A stretch of DNA of 25,000 nt from Armadillidium nasatum (lineage: Eukaryota > Arthropoda > Malacostraca > Isopoda > Armadillidiidae), in contig SEYY01021301.1 in the NCBI GenBank assembly GCA_009176605.1, positions 67,501 to 92,500 of the forward strand, given 5' to 3'. This document shows positions 1 through 24,940 of the stretch, in pieces (the stretch's first letter is position 1; every line of letters begins with the position of its first letter). The position numbers were made by a program, and so were the translations under genes. A model generated the notes under the pieces. It had not been told where the DNA came from and did not search any database. It worked only from the letters and a program-made list of their open reading frames with translations.

Positions 1-34
1 TTATCATCAAGAATTAGAAAATTCTATTTATTAC

Positions 35-8727
<8,693 letters not shown>

Positions 8728-9554
8728 TGTACCAACCGGGGCCCCAGTCACACCCCTGGCCAACCCCAGCTAGTAATCAGGGAAACTGGGCTTTACCAGC
8801 TGGGGTTAAAATAACAAAATATACTTATTAATGGTGGATTAAATCAAACAAAATAAATATAAGAAAATTAAGATTTTTCTTCTTGCTTTCTCAATATTTT
8901 CTTTTTCTTTTTTGTTTCTTTTGATCACTCCTCTTCTGCTAGTGAATGTTCATCTTTGTGTTTTGATTTTAGATGCCCCCATAAATTTTGGTTGAAAATA
9001 TTTGCTTGGGGCCACCAAAGGTCCTCTTCTAATTTCCTGACTGCACATATTACATTTAGCTATTTCGAGCCTATCCTGAAACATTGTAAAGTACTTCTAT
9101 ATTGCTTAAACTGTTCTTTTAGCCATAGTGACTGAAAGTATAAACAAAATAATTTTGAAATAATGTAGCTAAATGATACAAATTTGAAACACAATAAAAT
9201 AATATGTATAAATATAGGTTATATCGATAATTTTAAATCTTACATTTTTTCAAAATAACTTAGGGTCTTACCTAAGTAAACTTGAATAACTATTGTGAAT
9301 CAGAAAAAAAAAATCAAAATTATTTTCAGTTTTTTCAAACTTTATTATTCAAAATCTGTAATTTTCTGATTTTTTTTCCTGAAAAATGAATATAATCATT
9401 AATTTAAGTGATTTAAGTGAATGTTGACTATTGTACTCCATCCTTATAATTAAATCTAATTTTCTTAACCAAAAATTTCAGTGCTTTTAACCTCTTTACA
9501 ACTTTTAAGCAACCCCGGCCAGAGCCCCAGCAAAATTCCAGCACCGGTCAGTCC
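8728..9554 (-). mobile_element. hAT-family non-autonomous element with BED-finger remnant (copy 3)
   Basis: This is the most diverged copy of the family also seen at 10571-12325 and 12933-13775, and it lies on the minus strand. Its ends are GC-rich: an ACCAACCGGGGCCCC end at 8731 and an ACCGGTCAGTCC end at 9543-9554. Near 8895-9110 the minus strand has a decayed BED zinc-finger reading frame: YFTMFQDRLEIAKCNMCSQE, then HLKSKHKDEHSLAEEE. This copy keeps the Cys-x2-Cys and the His-x4-His, but stop codons interrupt the frame. A CTTTCAG acceptor-like site precedes the ATG in all three copies. No 8-bp target duplication can be read with certainty. Confidence 0.8.
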
Positions 9555-10456
9555 TTACTTAAGGTAGTAAAAACTTATTTTGAACATAATAAAGCTTGGG
9601 TTTTGTCTGTAACTTTGACAATATGGTGTAAGAAATTGGGTAAAAGAATATAATCAGAAAATATATCAATACTAATGTAGGCATATAAATTGTTAAATCT
9701 AATAAACTAGTTTGAATTGATCTAACCTTGACTTAAAGGGTAAATGCACATATACTAATGGTCAGCAACCTAAATTTAAAAAAAATAAAGGTGCTAAAAT
9801 ATATTTTATAAGTATTTCATATATCTAGCAACAATGTTATGAAATATTGATATGTTAATATCGATAATTTTAATGTCATTCTCTACCTATATCACTATAA
9901 GGCATAGGCACATTCGGTGTAATCGGCCTAATTATATTATATTATATAAATATTATAACAATTTTCAATACTGTAACTTTTTAAATTTATTAATCTTTCA
10001 TTTTCTGACCCATTTTTATTGTTTTTCTTCAATATGCATTACATTTCTAGTTTATATTTTGAATAACAACTAAATACCAGGTAAGAGACAAACCATGTAT
10101 AATAACCAAAAATTATGTGCAATCAAATAAGACAATATTTAATACATTATTAAGTATATCAATTTTACAAAAGTATAGGGTATGAGATAGCATGATAGAC
10201 CTGTGTATCAAAGGTTCTAGGTTCAATTTGTAGAGAAGTTCTCATGGATAGTGTGCATAAGTCTGTGAGACGTGAACTATATATTTATAGTCAAACACAT
10301 TGCTCATTGTATAAGTAAATGCACATCCAGGTCAATAATAAAAGTACAGTATTTGTGTAAATAGATACACATACAAGTTTAAGAAAATTAATGACTTTTT
10401 TATATAAAATAATTATTTTATTATCTATTCCTCCAAAACAATCTATCTTTTCCATT
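9555..10456. other. AT-rich sequence, no gene recognised
   Basis: The reading frame at 9852-10073 is low-complexity and unsupported. A weak tRNA-like segment lies near 10185-10235, listed separately. Confidence 0.5.
10185..10240 (+). repeat. Possible tRNA-derived SINE fragment
   Basis: The stretch has an A-box-like TAGCATGATAGACC followed by a B-box-like GGTTCAATT at tRNA-like spacing. The match is partial, no cloverleaf can be drawn with confidence and no second copy is seen here. Confidence 0.25.
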
Positions 10457-10572
<116 letters not shown>

Positions 10573-11016
10573 AACCGACCGGGGCCGGGGTCACCCAAAT
10601 TTGGCCGGGGCCGGGGTTCTGGCCGGGGTTTTCTAAAATTTGTAAAGAGGTCAAAAGCACTGAAATTTAAGGTTAAGAAAATTAGATATAAGGTTTATTT
10701 AATTGTAAGGAAGGAGTAGAATAGCCAACATTCACTTAAATTAATGATTATATGCATTTTCCAAAAAAAAAAAAAAAAAATTAAAGTTTAAAAAAAGTAC
10801 AAAAATTAAAAAAAAAAATATTCTAATTCATAATAGTGATTCAACAGGTAAGGTAAGGTAAGACCCTAAGGTAAAGTTTGAAAAAATGTAAGATATAAAA
10901 TTATCAATTTAACCTGTATTTATACATATCATTGTTATTTTATTGCTATGTATCAAACTTGTATCATTTAGCTACATTATTTAAAAATTATTATTTTGTT
11001 TATACTTTCAGTCAAT

Positions 11017-11250
11017 ATGGCTAAAAGATCAGCTTCTGCAGTATTTGAATACTTTACAATGTTTCAGGATAGGCTCGAAATAGCTAAATGTTAACATCTG
11101 CAGTCAGAAAATTAGAAGAGAACCTCCGGGTGCTACAAGTAAAAAAAATTTCAACCAAATCTTTTTGGAGTATCTAAAATCAAAACACAAAGATGAACAT
11201 TCACTAGCAGAAAAGGAGCGGTCAAAAGAAACAGAAAAGAAAAAAAATCT
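11017..11250 (+). pseudogene. Decayed BED zinc-finger exon of a hAT transposase
   Basis: The frame starts ATG after a TACTTTCAG acceptor-like site and reads MAKRSASAVFEYFTMFQDRL, then EIAKC. An extra T near 11091 shifts the frame inside the Cys-x2-Cys. The shifted frame continues with YLKSKHKDEHSLAEKERSKE and a Lys-rich tail. The SAVxxYF...AKCxIC...LKSKH pattern is that of BED fingers at the N-terminus of hAT transposases. The first of the paired His residues is Tyr here. Confidence 0.75.
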
Positions 11251-11274
11251 TAATTTTCTTATATTTTGTTTGAA

Positions 11275-12240
11275 TTTTTTTTTTTATTATTTGACTGATT
11301 GAGCTGAAATTTTCAAAGTATGTGAATTTTTTCACGAAGTTCTGAGTTGATTTCGAGCATTTTTTTGAGTCTATAACGGTTTGAAACTTATTTGGACCCA
11401 AAGTTGAAAAAATGAATAACTGGATCAAACCACTGGTCCACATGAGCTGAAAATTTAGCTGAATATCTTTGCCCCAATTTCTTGCATTGGTGGGAATAGG
11501 TTTTTGATATCACGTCTAGAAAAAAGTTATATAAGCACTTGAAAAAAAATTTTTTTTGCAAAAATCGTACCCTTCTGGAGGAAAAAATTATTTATAAAAA
11601 ACGCTACCTACTATTTTTTTTTATTTGTGAATATTGTTTAGAAGAGGGCAGGGCAACAATATTTATTTAGTGCATATTTAAATGCTCTTTGTTTGAAGCG
11701 AGATATAGCCTCTCAAACTTTGGGAATTTTTGAAATTTGGCCAAAAATGGACCTTTTTGAAGGCTATATCTCAAAACCAACGAATGTCATCGAATAAAGT
11801 ACATAGAGGAATTTGTAGCCCCACCCCTCCTCTATACAAACCAAAAATAGGAAATGTCATAGTTGTATTTTTTTAAAAAAAATTTTGTCTGAAAAGGTGG
11901 ATTTTTTTAGTTCAAAAAAATTTTTTTTTTCTATAGTTGGTCAGTTTTTGGCTTATAACATTTTTCCTATAACTCTGGGAACAAAAGTCTATTAGAGACT
12001 TTTGTATCCCATTTAATTTTGAATAAATAGTCCAATTTTCAGCTCATTCTAAAAAGTGGTTTGGCACCGCCATTCAATTAAAAAAGGGTAAAATTTCAAA
12101 AAAAAAAAAAAAAAAAAGATTTTTTTTAACCATAATAGACTCGGAAAAACGCTATGAAATGGACTTTTCTTACCGGTAAAAAATCTATATAACTGAAAGT
12201 TTCAGCAGAATCGGCTGAAAATTAAAAAAAAAAAAAAATT
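11275..12240. repeat. Diverged ~0.95 kb foldback (inverted-repeat) element inserted in a hAT copy
   Basis: The two halves are diverged reverse complements around ~11740. Pairs include 11700-11717 with 11755-11772 (GAGATATAGCC), GAAGAGGGCAGGGC at 11641-11654 with the CCCTCCTCTATA region at 11825-11836, ATGAGCTGAAAATT near 11441 with its complement near 12035-12050, and TTGAGTCTATAACGG near 11365 with its complement near 12130-12145. Both outer ends are poly(T)/poly(A). The hAT copies at 8728 and 12933 lack this segment, so it is an insertion. A second partial copy lies at 21132-21640. No coding potential is seen. Confidence 0.8.
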
Positions 12241-12325
12241 TAAGTATAATTTGCCATTTTAACCCCGGCCGGCAACCCCGGTTTTCCCTTGATTTTTGGC
12301 CGGGGCCGGGGCCCCGGTCGGTTCC

Positions 12326-12337
12326 TATATATATATA

Positions 12338-12421
<84 letters not shown>
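12326..12421. repeat. (TA)n microsatellite, ~96 bp, right flank of the hAT insertion
   Basis: A TA run starting directly at the hAT end, with one ACTG interruption near 12337, then passing into (ATT)n. Confidence 0.97.
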
Positions 12422-12427
<6 letters not shown>

Positions 12428-12450
12428 ATTATTATTATTATTATTATTTT
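12421..12450. repeat. (ATT)n microsatellite
   Basis: About nine ATT units between the TA tract and the palindromic element. Confidence 0.95.
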
Positions 12451-12782
12451 CATCACTGCTATTGAGGATTTGAGCCTGGGCCCCTAAGATGGTATATCAT
12501 TGTGCTAATCACTACACCACTGATGGTACAAAAAAGGAATCCGCCATAACAGCTACTGACATATCGCCTAGTTAAACAGTCCCTGAGGAATCCTCCGACC
12601 ACAACTATCTATGCCCAAGTTGTGTGGTCAGAGTATTCCTCTGGGACAGTTTAACTAGGCGATACATTAGTAGCAGTTCTGGCGGATTCCTTTTTGTACC
12701 ATCGGTGGTGTAGTGGTTAGCACAATGATATACCATCTCAGTCACCCAGGTTTGAATCCTCAATAGCAGTGATCAAAATAAT
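12442..12782. repeat. Palindromic tRNA-like (SINE-type) element, two 164-bp arms
   Basis: The left arm (12442-12605) is nearly the exact reverse complement of the right arm (12619-12782), with a 13-nt spacer. In the right arm, plus strand, TGGTGTAGTGG (12706-12716) fits the pol III A-box consensus TRGYNNARYNGG, and GGTTTGAATCC (12749-12759) differs from the B-box at one base. The left arm has the same boxes on the minus strand (TGGTGTAGTGA and GGCTCAAATCC). The promoters therefore point outward from the centre. The inner ~85 nt of each arm is not tRNA-like. A single tRNA gene is unlikely because no acceptor stem is visible. Confidence 0.85.
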
Positions 12783-12817
12783 ACAAAATTATTCCACAGT
12801 TTATTGTGGCAATTACA

Positions 12818-13875
<1,058 letters not shown>

Positions 13876-14799
13876 ATAATTTCATTTGGTAATTACAAAA
13901 TATCCCATGTGGAAAAAACATGGCCTTATCTAATTACCATATTGAAGATTTAGACATTTATAATTCTTATTCTAAAACTAGTAGTGAATTTTAATATTTA
14001 AAAATAAAAACTATATATTTATGGTATAAAAATAAATCAGAAATAAAAATAATGTAGTTTTTATCTTTGTTAAAGAAAAATATGAACATAACTTAGGTCA
14101 AGGTAAGTTACACAATTTGAAATGAGAATTGAAAACTTGCTACACTGAAAATGGTAGTAAATAAAATGGTTTGTTTTATAAGCCTATTAATGGACATGAA
14201 ATTAAATACAGGTAAAGGATTAAGATGCAATTAAACTGTACATATTATAAGTAGGTGTATTTCTTACTCTTATAAAAAGTGGGTTGGTTCTTTAAATATA
14301 CTTGCACGAGACTAGTTTTAATTTTATCAGAAAAATAAGTCACAAATAATCATGGAATTTTGTAATATAATAAGCAATATAAAGCTTTATTTCGCTCTCA
14401 TACCACTTAAAAAAGAAAATAAATAAATTGAACTCACTATCCATCCTATTCATCAGGTCTTCCCTCTCCCTTTGGTTTGGGTATAGCCTACAACCACAGC
14501 ACAAGAGCGAATGTTCGAATGTTAAAAAAGAAACTTGAAATTTATTTTAAAAGTCTCTAAATATTATTGTTTAAATGACAAAAACCATATTATTACTATA
14601 CGCAAACAAATATAAATTAATGAAAAACACTAAATTGAAGACTTTCAAATAAACAAAATAAAAATTAACGAAACCTAAGCTAAATCCATAGCAAGTATTT
14701 GAAATATAACAATCAGCTGTACATACGATCTTATAACGCTCCCAATCTTCTGTAGAGCTTTTGAAAAGAAAATCCACATACTGACTTGATCGAATACAC
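13876..14799. other. AT-rich sequence, no gene recognised
   Basis: A minus-strand stretch at about 14716-14790 reads [17 protein letters not shown] and is followed by GTATGT, which could be a coding remnant, but no family is recognised. Confidence 0.45.
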
Positions 14800-14848
14800 A
14801 CACAAACACACACACGCACACTTTCAAACACACACACACACACACACT
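14800..14848. repeat. (CA)n microsatellite, imperfect
   Basis: Two CA runs with CG and TTTCAA interruptions, then an A run leading into the giant TA tract. Confidence 0.95.
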
Positions 14849-14858
14849 TTAAAAAAAA

Positions 14859-15430
<572 letters not shown>

Positions 15431-15437
15431 TAAGCTT

Positions 15438-15810
15438 AGGTGGAGATTGTTTCTGAGTTTCGATATTTTTTATATCGATATTTTTTTATGTCGATATTTT
15501 ATTATGATCGATATTTTCCAGTCTATTATTAGCCCTAGGCTACTATGTCGTGCAAACGTTCTTGTGTACGTTAGGTCTCTTTTACGGCAAATTCTTGTGT
15601 AGGTTAGGCCTCTTTTTACGGCAATTTCGGTAGTTCAGGTTATGATAAGTCGAATTAGGTTCTGCTAGAAAAGTAAGTAATAATAATTGTGTCTATGTCT
15701 AGTAATAGTACCTCGTACCTCTGGCAACTCTCTTGTTTACGATAGGCTTCTCCGATATTTTCGATTTTCGATATTTTTTAACAATCGAAACTCAGAAACA
15801 ATCTCCACCT
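15438..15810. mobile_element. Small TIR element (MITE-like), ~373 bp
   Basis: The ends are a 27-bp perfect inverted repeat (15438-15464 and 15784-15810, AGGTGGAGATTGTTTCTGAG... at the left). Subterminal CGATATTTT motifs recur. The interior has a ~33-bp direct duplication (15559-15591 and 15592-15625, TTCTTGTGTA-GTTAGG). Giant TA tracts lie within about 10 bp on both sides. There is no coding frame, so it would be non-autonomous. The superfamily is not identified and no clear target duplication is seen. Confidence 0.75.
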
Positions 15811-15813
15811 TTA

Positions 15814-17124
<1,311 letters not shown>

Positions 17125-17137
17125 TTTTATTTTCCAA

Positions 17138-17650
<513 letters not shown>

Positions 17651-17652
17651 CC

Positions 17653-17811
<159 letters not shown>

Positions 17812-18430
17812 GATGGGCATCGTTACATGAAATTGGGTAGCGTTACCGTTACTCGTTACTTGAGAGAAAAGGTGTAGCGTTTCCGTTACATCGTTACATT
17901 TTAAAATCCTTTGAAGCGTTACCGTTACTCGTTACATGTAACGCGTTACTTTTGGTCAGTTTCGGGCTTAATTATTAGTTTACAGTTTCCGTACATGATC
18001 ATATGTATACATATTTACTGCTGACGATTAAATCATTGGATTAACTAACAGTTTTTAAACTTTTATTCAAAAAGTGCAGTTTATATTACTATCATTGACC
18101 AAATAATATAAATATAGTTTTTAAAATTGTTATATATATTTTAAGTTTCATTATATAAATTTAGTGCAATAAATGATATATTTTTATGGAATTTAGTGAT
18201 ACAATATTATCCATATTTGAAATTTTTTATAATTTATTTTATTAATAAACGTATAAGATTATCTGAATTGTGCTTCACTTTGAACCCTAGTTAGCCGATC
18301 TTCTTTCAACATTGTTTAATTTTATTGGACGGTATGCAAAGTATTAAGAGTAGATATTATTAATATTAAAAATGATAATGGTAATAATAAAAAAAAATTG
18401 ACAGTAAAATTTATTGTAAAGTTAGGTAAT

Positions 18431-18477
<47 letters not shown>

Positions 18478-18497
18478 TAATAATAATAGTAATAATT
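18431..18497. repeat. (AAT)n microsatellite inside the hAT element
   Basis: An AAT run with two single-base interruptions. Confidence 0.95.
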
Positions 18498-18621
18498 AAG
18501 ATCTATTTAAACATAGTTAATCACTTAATAATAAATGATAATAATTTTCAGTAACCATATTGAGCATAAATAAAATTAAAAAAGAAAGACAAAAGGATTT
18601 TATTTATAGTAACTTAATATA

Positions 18622-18733
<112 letters not shown>

Positions 18734-18986
18734 AAATCTTGAAAAATTAAAATTCGTTTCCATAAAAATAAACAAAAATGTCAACACAGTGGAGTTTCGT
18801 GTGTAGGATGTAACGAGTAACGAGTAACGGAAAAACCCGTTATAATTTGTAAAAATGGGGTAGCGTTACCGTTACATCGTTACATTTTAAAACCCTTTGA
18901 AGCGTTACCGTTACTCGTTATATTTGTAACGCCCGTTACGTAACGCCGTTACATGTAACGCGTTACTGCCCACCTCTGTATATAAA

Positions 18987-20241
<1,255 letters not shown>

Positions 20242-20618
20242 CAGTAGAATTAGATAGGCAAAACGTGGAGAAACCCTTTTTCATTTGAGTTTTAAAATTG
20301 AAATTTCAAAGACTTCTTTTCAAGCTATTTTCTATATATGAAATTCTCGTCCTCTTTCCAACAAAAATATTGCCACGTCGCTAATTAACCGATTTTTTTT
20401 AAAACAAATATTATCTCTTTTCCTGTAAAACTTTTGTCAAGGAAATTAATAGATATAAATAAAAATTATTTGTGATAATTAAAATAACCCTATGTTATTT
20501 ACGAAGCCTTTTATTATTTATTTTACTGTTTTTTTGCGGCAATAATATGGATTCTTGATTGTCCCAAATTTATTATAGCATTGATGTAAATTACTAAGTT
20601 ATATTTTACCATGTTAAA
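20242..20618. other. Unassigned AT-rich sequence between two TA tracts
   Basis: Nothing recognisable is seen on either strand. Confidence 0.5.
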
Positions 20619-20891
<273 letters not shown>

Positions 20892-21131
20892 TTTCTGAAA
20901 TTTGCAATACGAGTTTTGGTGCATCAGAATATTAAAAATATTAATTGCATTTGGCAAGGGAAAAGATTTAAGTTTAATGGAGTCAGAAAGTATAAAAACT
21001 GTTCAATGCTCAAAAGTTATTTAGATATTGTACATTTATGGTTTTAATTTTACAGTATGTCCTTCACTACTAAATTCAATAATAATTATATTGACTGTCA
21101 AATTTTCTGAAGGGAACGGTTCAATTTCAAA

Positions 21132-21640
21132 TTTTTTTTTTTTTTTTTTTTTTTAATTTTCAGCCAATTTCCCTGAAATTTTCAGTGTATATAGCTTTTT
21201 TCCTTGTGAAAAAAGTCCATTTCTAGCCTTTTTCTGAGTCTATAACAATTAAAAAGTTTTTTGGGAAATTTAACTGTTTTTCAAATGGGGCCAAATCACT
21301 TGAGTTTTAGAAAAAAGTTATAAGCCCAAAACTGACCAACTGTCGAAATTTTTTTTTTTTTTTTTTTTTTTTTAAAATCCACCTTTTTTTGGAAAAAAAA
21401 CTACAACTACAACATTTCTTATTTTTGGTGGGTTTATAGAGGAGGGATGAGACTACAAATTCTTCTCTATACTTTATTCGATACTATTCGTTGGTTTCGA
21501 AATATAGCCTCTCAAAAATGGTGCATTTTTGACGGAATTTCAAAAATTTCCAAAGTTTGAGAGGCTATATCTCTCTTCAAACAAATAACATTTAATAATA
21601 TACTAAATAAAAGTTGTAGCCCTGTCCCTCCTCTAAGCAA
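21132..21640 (-). repeat. Partial second copy of the foldback element
   Basis: Sequence here follows the reverse complement of about 11641-12240: a poly(T) end followed by AATTTTCAGCCAATT, GAGTCTATAACAATT, AAGTTATAAGCCCAAAACTG, GTGGGTTTATAGAGGAGGG, ATTCGTTGGTTTCGAAATAT, the central GAGGCTATATCTC and GTAGCCCTGTCCCTCCTCT. It thus covers one complete arm, the centre and a little of the second arm, then stops at an (AAT)n repeat. It confirms that the segment inside the hAT copy at 10571-12325 is an independently dispersed repeat. Confidence 0.82.
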
Positions 21641-21776
21641 TAATAATAAAAATAATAATAATAATATTAAAAATTGCAATAATAGAAAAAATAATATTAG
21701 TGAATACTGTAGAATATCGGATTTTTTTAATAATAATTATAATAATAATAATTATAATAATAATAATATTTCAGTA
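21641..21776. repeat. Imperfect (AAT)n microsatellite, LINE tail
   Basis: AAT-rich sequence lying directly 3' of the minus-strand LINE remnant at 21790-21990, in the position of a LINE simple-repeat tail. Confidence 0.8.
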
Positions 21777-21789
21777 GAATTTATGTACA

Positions 21790-21990
21790 TTTTTTAAAAA
21801 ATTTGCGCGCATGTGATTTTACTGAACTTTCATTTTTTATATCATCCGGTAGGTTATTATATAGTATGACGGAGGTGTAACTTACTGCTTGTCGTGCTTT
21901 AGTAAGTCTGTAGAAAAGAGTTTTTAGGTTGGAGGTGTTTCGTAGGATTATTCCTCGTTCAGTTTGATTATTTAAATGGTTTTTGTTTTT
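21790..21990 (-). pseudogene. LINE reverse-transcriptase C-terminal remnant (second family)
   Basis: The minus strand reads NNQTERGIILRNTSNLKTLF, YRLTKARQAVSYTSVILYNN, LPDDIKNESSVKSHARKFF and KKCT before a stop. The ILYNNLPDDIKNESSVKSHARKFF pattern is the usual end of many LINE reverse transcriptases (compare WNSLP followed by a basic helix). An (AAT)n tail follows. The sequence differs from the family at 16313-17124. Confidence 0.65.
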
Positions 21991-22213
21991 AAGAATTCAA
22001 TGTATTATTGTTTATTACTTTGTGCATTTCCTTTTGGAGAGTGAGATTTAGAAGATATGTTAATTTTTTTTTGAATAAGAGTGGTGTATGACTATAAAAA
22101 TCTCTGCTGCCACTAAGGAGCCTTTGATGGTTGCCTCTCTTATGTAACTGGTATTTTTGAAAGATTGTAAAGTTCTTTCTTTCGATAACATCAGCGATCT
22201 TGTTATAGGACAT
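21989..22213 (-). pseudogene. Possible upstream part of the same LINE remnant
   Basis: A 74-codon minus-strand frame ends 5' of the LINE tail at 21790-21990 and lies in another frame. It reads MSYNKIADVIERKNFTIFQK, then RGNHQRLLSGSRDFYSHTPL. I do not recognise it. Adjacency and orientation suggest that it belongs to the same decayed element with a frameshift near 21990. Confidence 0.35.
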
Positions 22214-22219
22214 TTTACT

Positions 22220-23076
<857 letters not shown>

Positions 23077-23912
23077 TTTTATATTTAAATTTAATATAAA
23101 AAAATTTGCAGGTCACTAAAAATAAAGTAAGTTTTTCTTAAATTATAAATAAATAATATATTTGGTAATTAAAGTCTATTAATTATATAATATATTTTGG
23201 TAATGGTGTGTGAATATATGCGAGAATGTATATTATATAATAATTTATGTTTGTTATATAAAATATTTTGATAATAATGTGCGGGGAAAGAAATCGATCC
23301 TTAAATTTGACGAAGGAGGTTTTAACCCCGATTTAGGACTTTTTATTTTTTATATTTTATTTTTTTTAAAAACAAATGTTGATTGACCAATTTGAGGAGA
23401 ACTTACTAGGAATTTTATTTTCCCTAGGATCTCTGTAAAGGATTGAACCATTATCTTAAAACTCGTGAGTTTTAAGGGAAAGTGAAGCTAACGGCGAAGT
23501 GCTAACGATAAAGTGGTAAGGACGAAGTGCTAACGACGAAGAGAAGCTAACGACGAAGAGGTTGACCACAAAAAAAGTTAAAATGTGATTAAATGTTGTA
23601 TAAGTCTATGGACAAATTTTAACAAATTTCAAAAGGGAAAAAATCAAAATAAGGTTTAAAATTATTTCCTTTTTATATTTTATTCCTAAAAATGAAAGAT
23701 AAAAGGATATAATACCTTTTACTATATATAATATATAAGGATCATAATAACAGGTTAAGGTAAGATAAGGTTGATAAGACCTTTTGTAAATCAGATTGAG
23801 AGTGACGATTGTTTAACGAATAATCTCCAGTTGAGAAACAGCATCATATCAAAACCAGTAGAAGGTCATAGTAGAGCGAGACTGTTATTTGAAGCACCTT
23901 ACTGAAAATAAC
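23077..23912. other. Unassigned AT-rich sequence with a short minisatellite
   Basis: Apart from the minisatellite at 23484-23560, no gene or repeat family is recognised. Confidence 0.5.
23484..23560. repeat. Minisatellite of ~14-bp GAAGTGCTAACGAC-like units
   Basis: Five imperfect units in tandem share GCTAACG and GACGAAG. They have a higher GC content than the flanks. Confidence 0.8.
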
Positions 23913-24115
<203 letters not shown>

Positions 24116-24317
24116 CTTTAACCTGTGAAGTGCTGAATGGATCGAAAGCATTTCAGGGGCATTTACGGACTCTCTTAAAGAAAAAGGAGAAAATATTAAC
24201 GAAGAAATAAGTATATTTTATAATGCTTTTTCTTTTAGGAGATTTTTGGTAATTAATCTAAAATTTTGAGAATTTTCGGCAATTAGAATAAAAAATATAC
24301 CAAGGACCAATGTAAAA

Positions 24318-24471
<154 letters not shown>

Positions 24472-24544
24472 TATGAACTGATTTCAATTAATGTATTTTC
24501 AATTGCGATTTTGATAATATTAAAAGATACATATAAGCTCCTAT

Positions 24545-24737
24545 ATTGAAAATAAGCAGACACACCCACTTGCAAATATTAACCAATAGGATCAAAGTAT
24601 TCTGAAATTTAACCACGCCTACCTTAAATCAAGGTAAACTCCCACAATTCAAGTTAGTTCAAATCTGACCCTGGTTAAGAAAAGAGGAAATCCTCTTGGC
24701 ACTCATCGCTCATGGTATTTCATTCCAACAAAGGTAA
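24545..24737 (+). promoter_or_regulatory. Weak candidate promoter and first exon (plus strand)
   Basis: An AACCAATAG (CCAAT-box-like) at about 24579, CACACCCAC at about 24562 and CCACGCCTACC at about 24612 precede ATGGTATTTCATTCCAACAA followed by a GTAATC donor-like site at about 24735. Base composition is less AT-rich than the surroundings. No protein homology supports this and it may be chance. Confidence 0.15.
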
Positions 24738-24940
24738 TCTTAATATTAAAAATACTAAAATAATCAAAGGAGAGACAATAACTACTCTTACCAACACAAC
24801 TTTTTCATCACCAAGAAGACAAATAACAATGATAATAATAATAATTAAATAACAATTCTATCACTACTAATAATAATTATAAAATCAAAATAATAATAAT
24901 AATAATTAAAAGAATGATAATTATGAAAATAAAATATAAA

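Noticed and set aside
10845-10875. Telomere-like GGTAAGGTAAGGTAAG repeats
   Set aside because: Only a few units, inside a hAT copy. The sister copy at 12933 has a diverged form, so this is local slippage.
12700-12775. A functional tRNA gene
   Set aside because: A and B boxes are present but no acceptor stem or full cloverleaf can be drawn, and the sequence is duplicated in a palindrome, so a SINE-type element is the better call.
14716-14790. Minus-strand [17 protein letters not shown] followed by GTATGT, looking like an exon
   Set aside because: It faintly recalls the linker of LINE proteins, but the match is too short and the upstream acceptor is in a (GT)n run with no good pyrimidine tract.
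24600-24737. MAEA first exon on the minus strand in this less AT-rich region
   Set aside because: No minus-strand ATG is followed within a few codons by a GT donor in the required phase.
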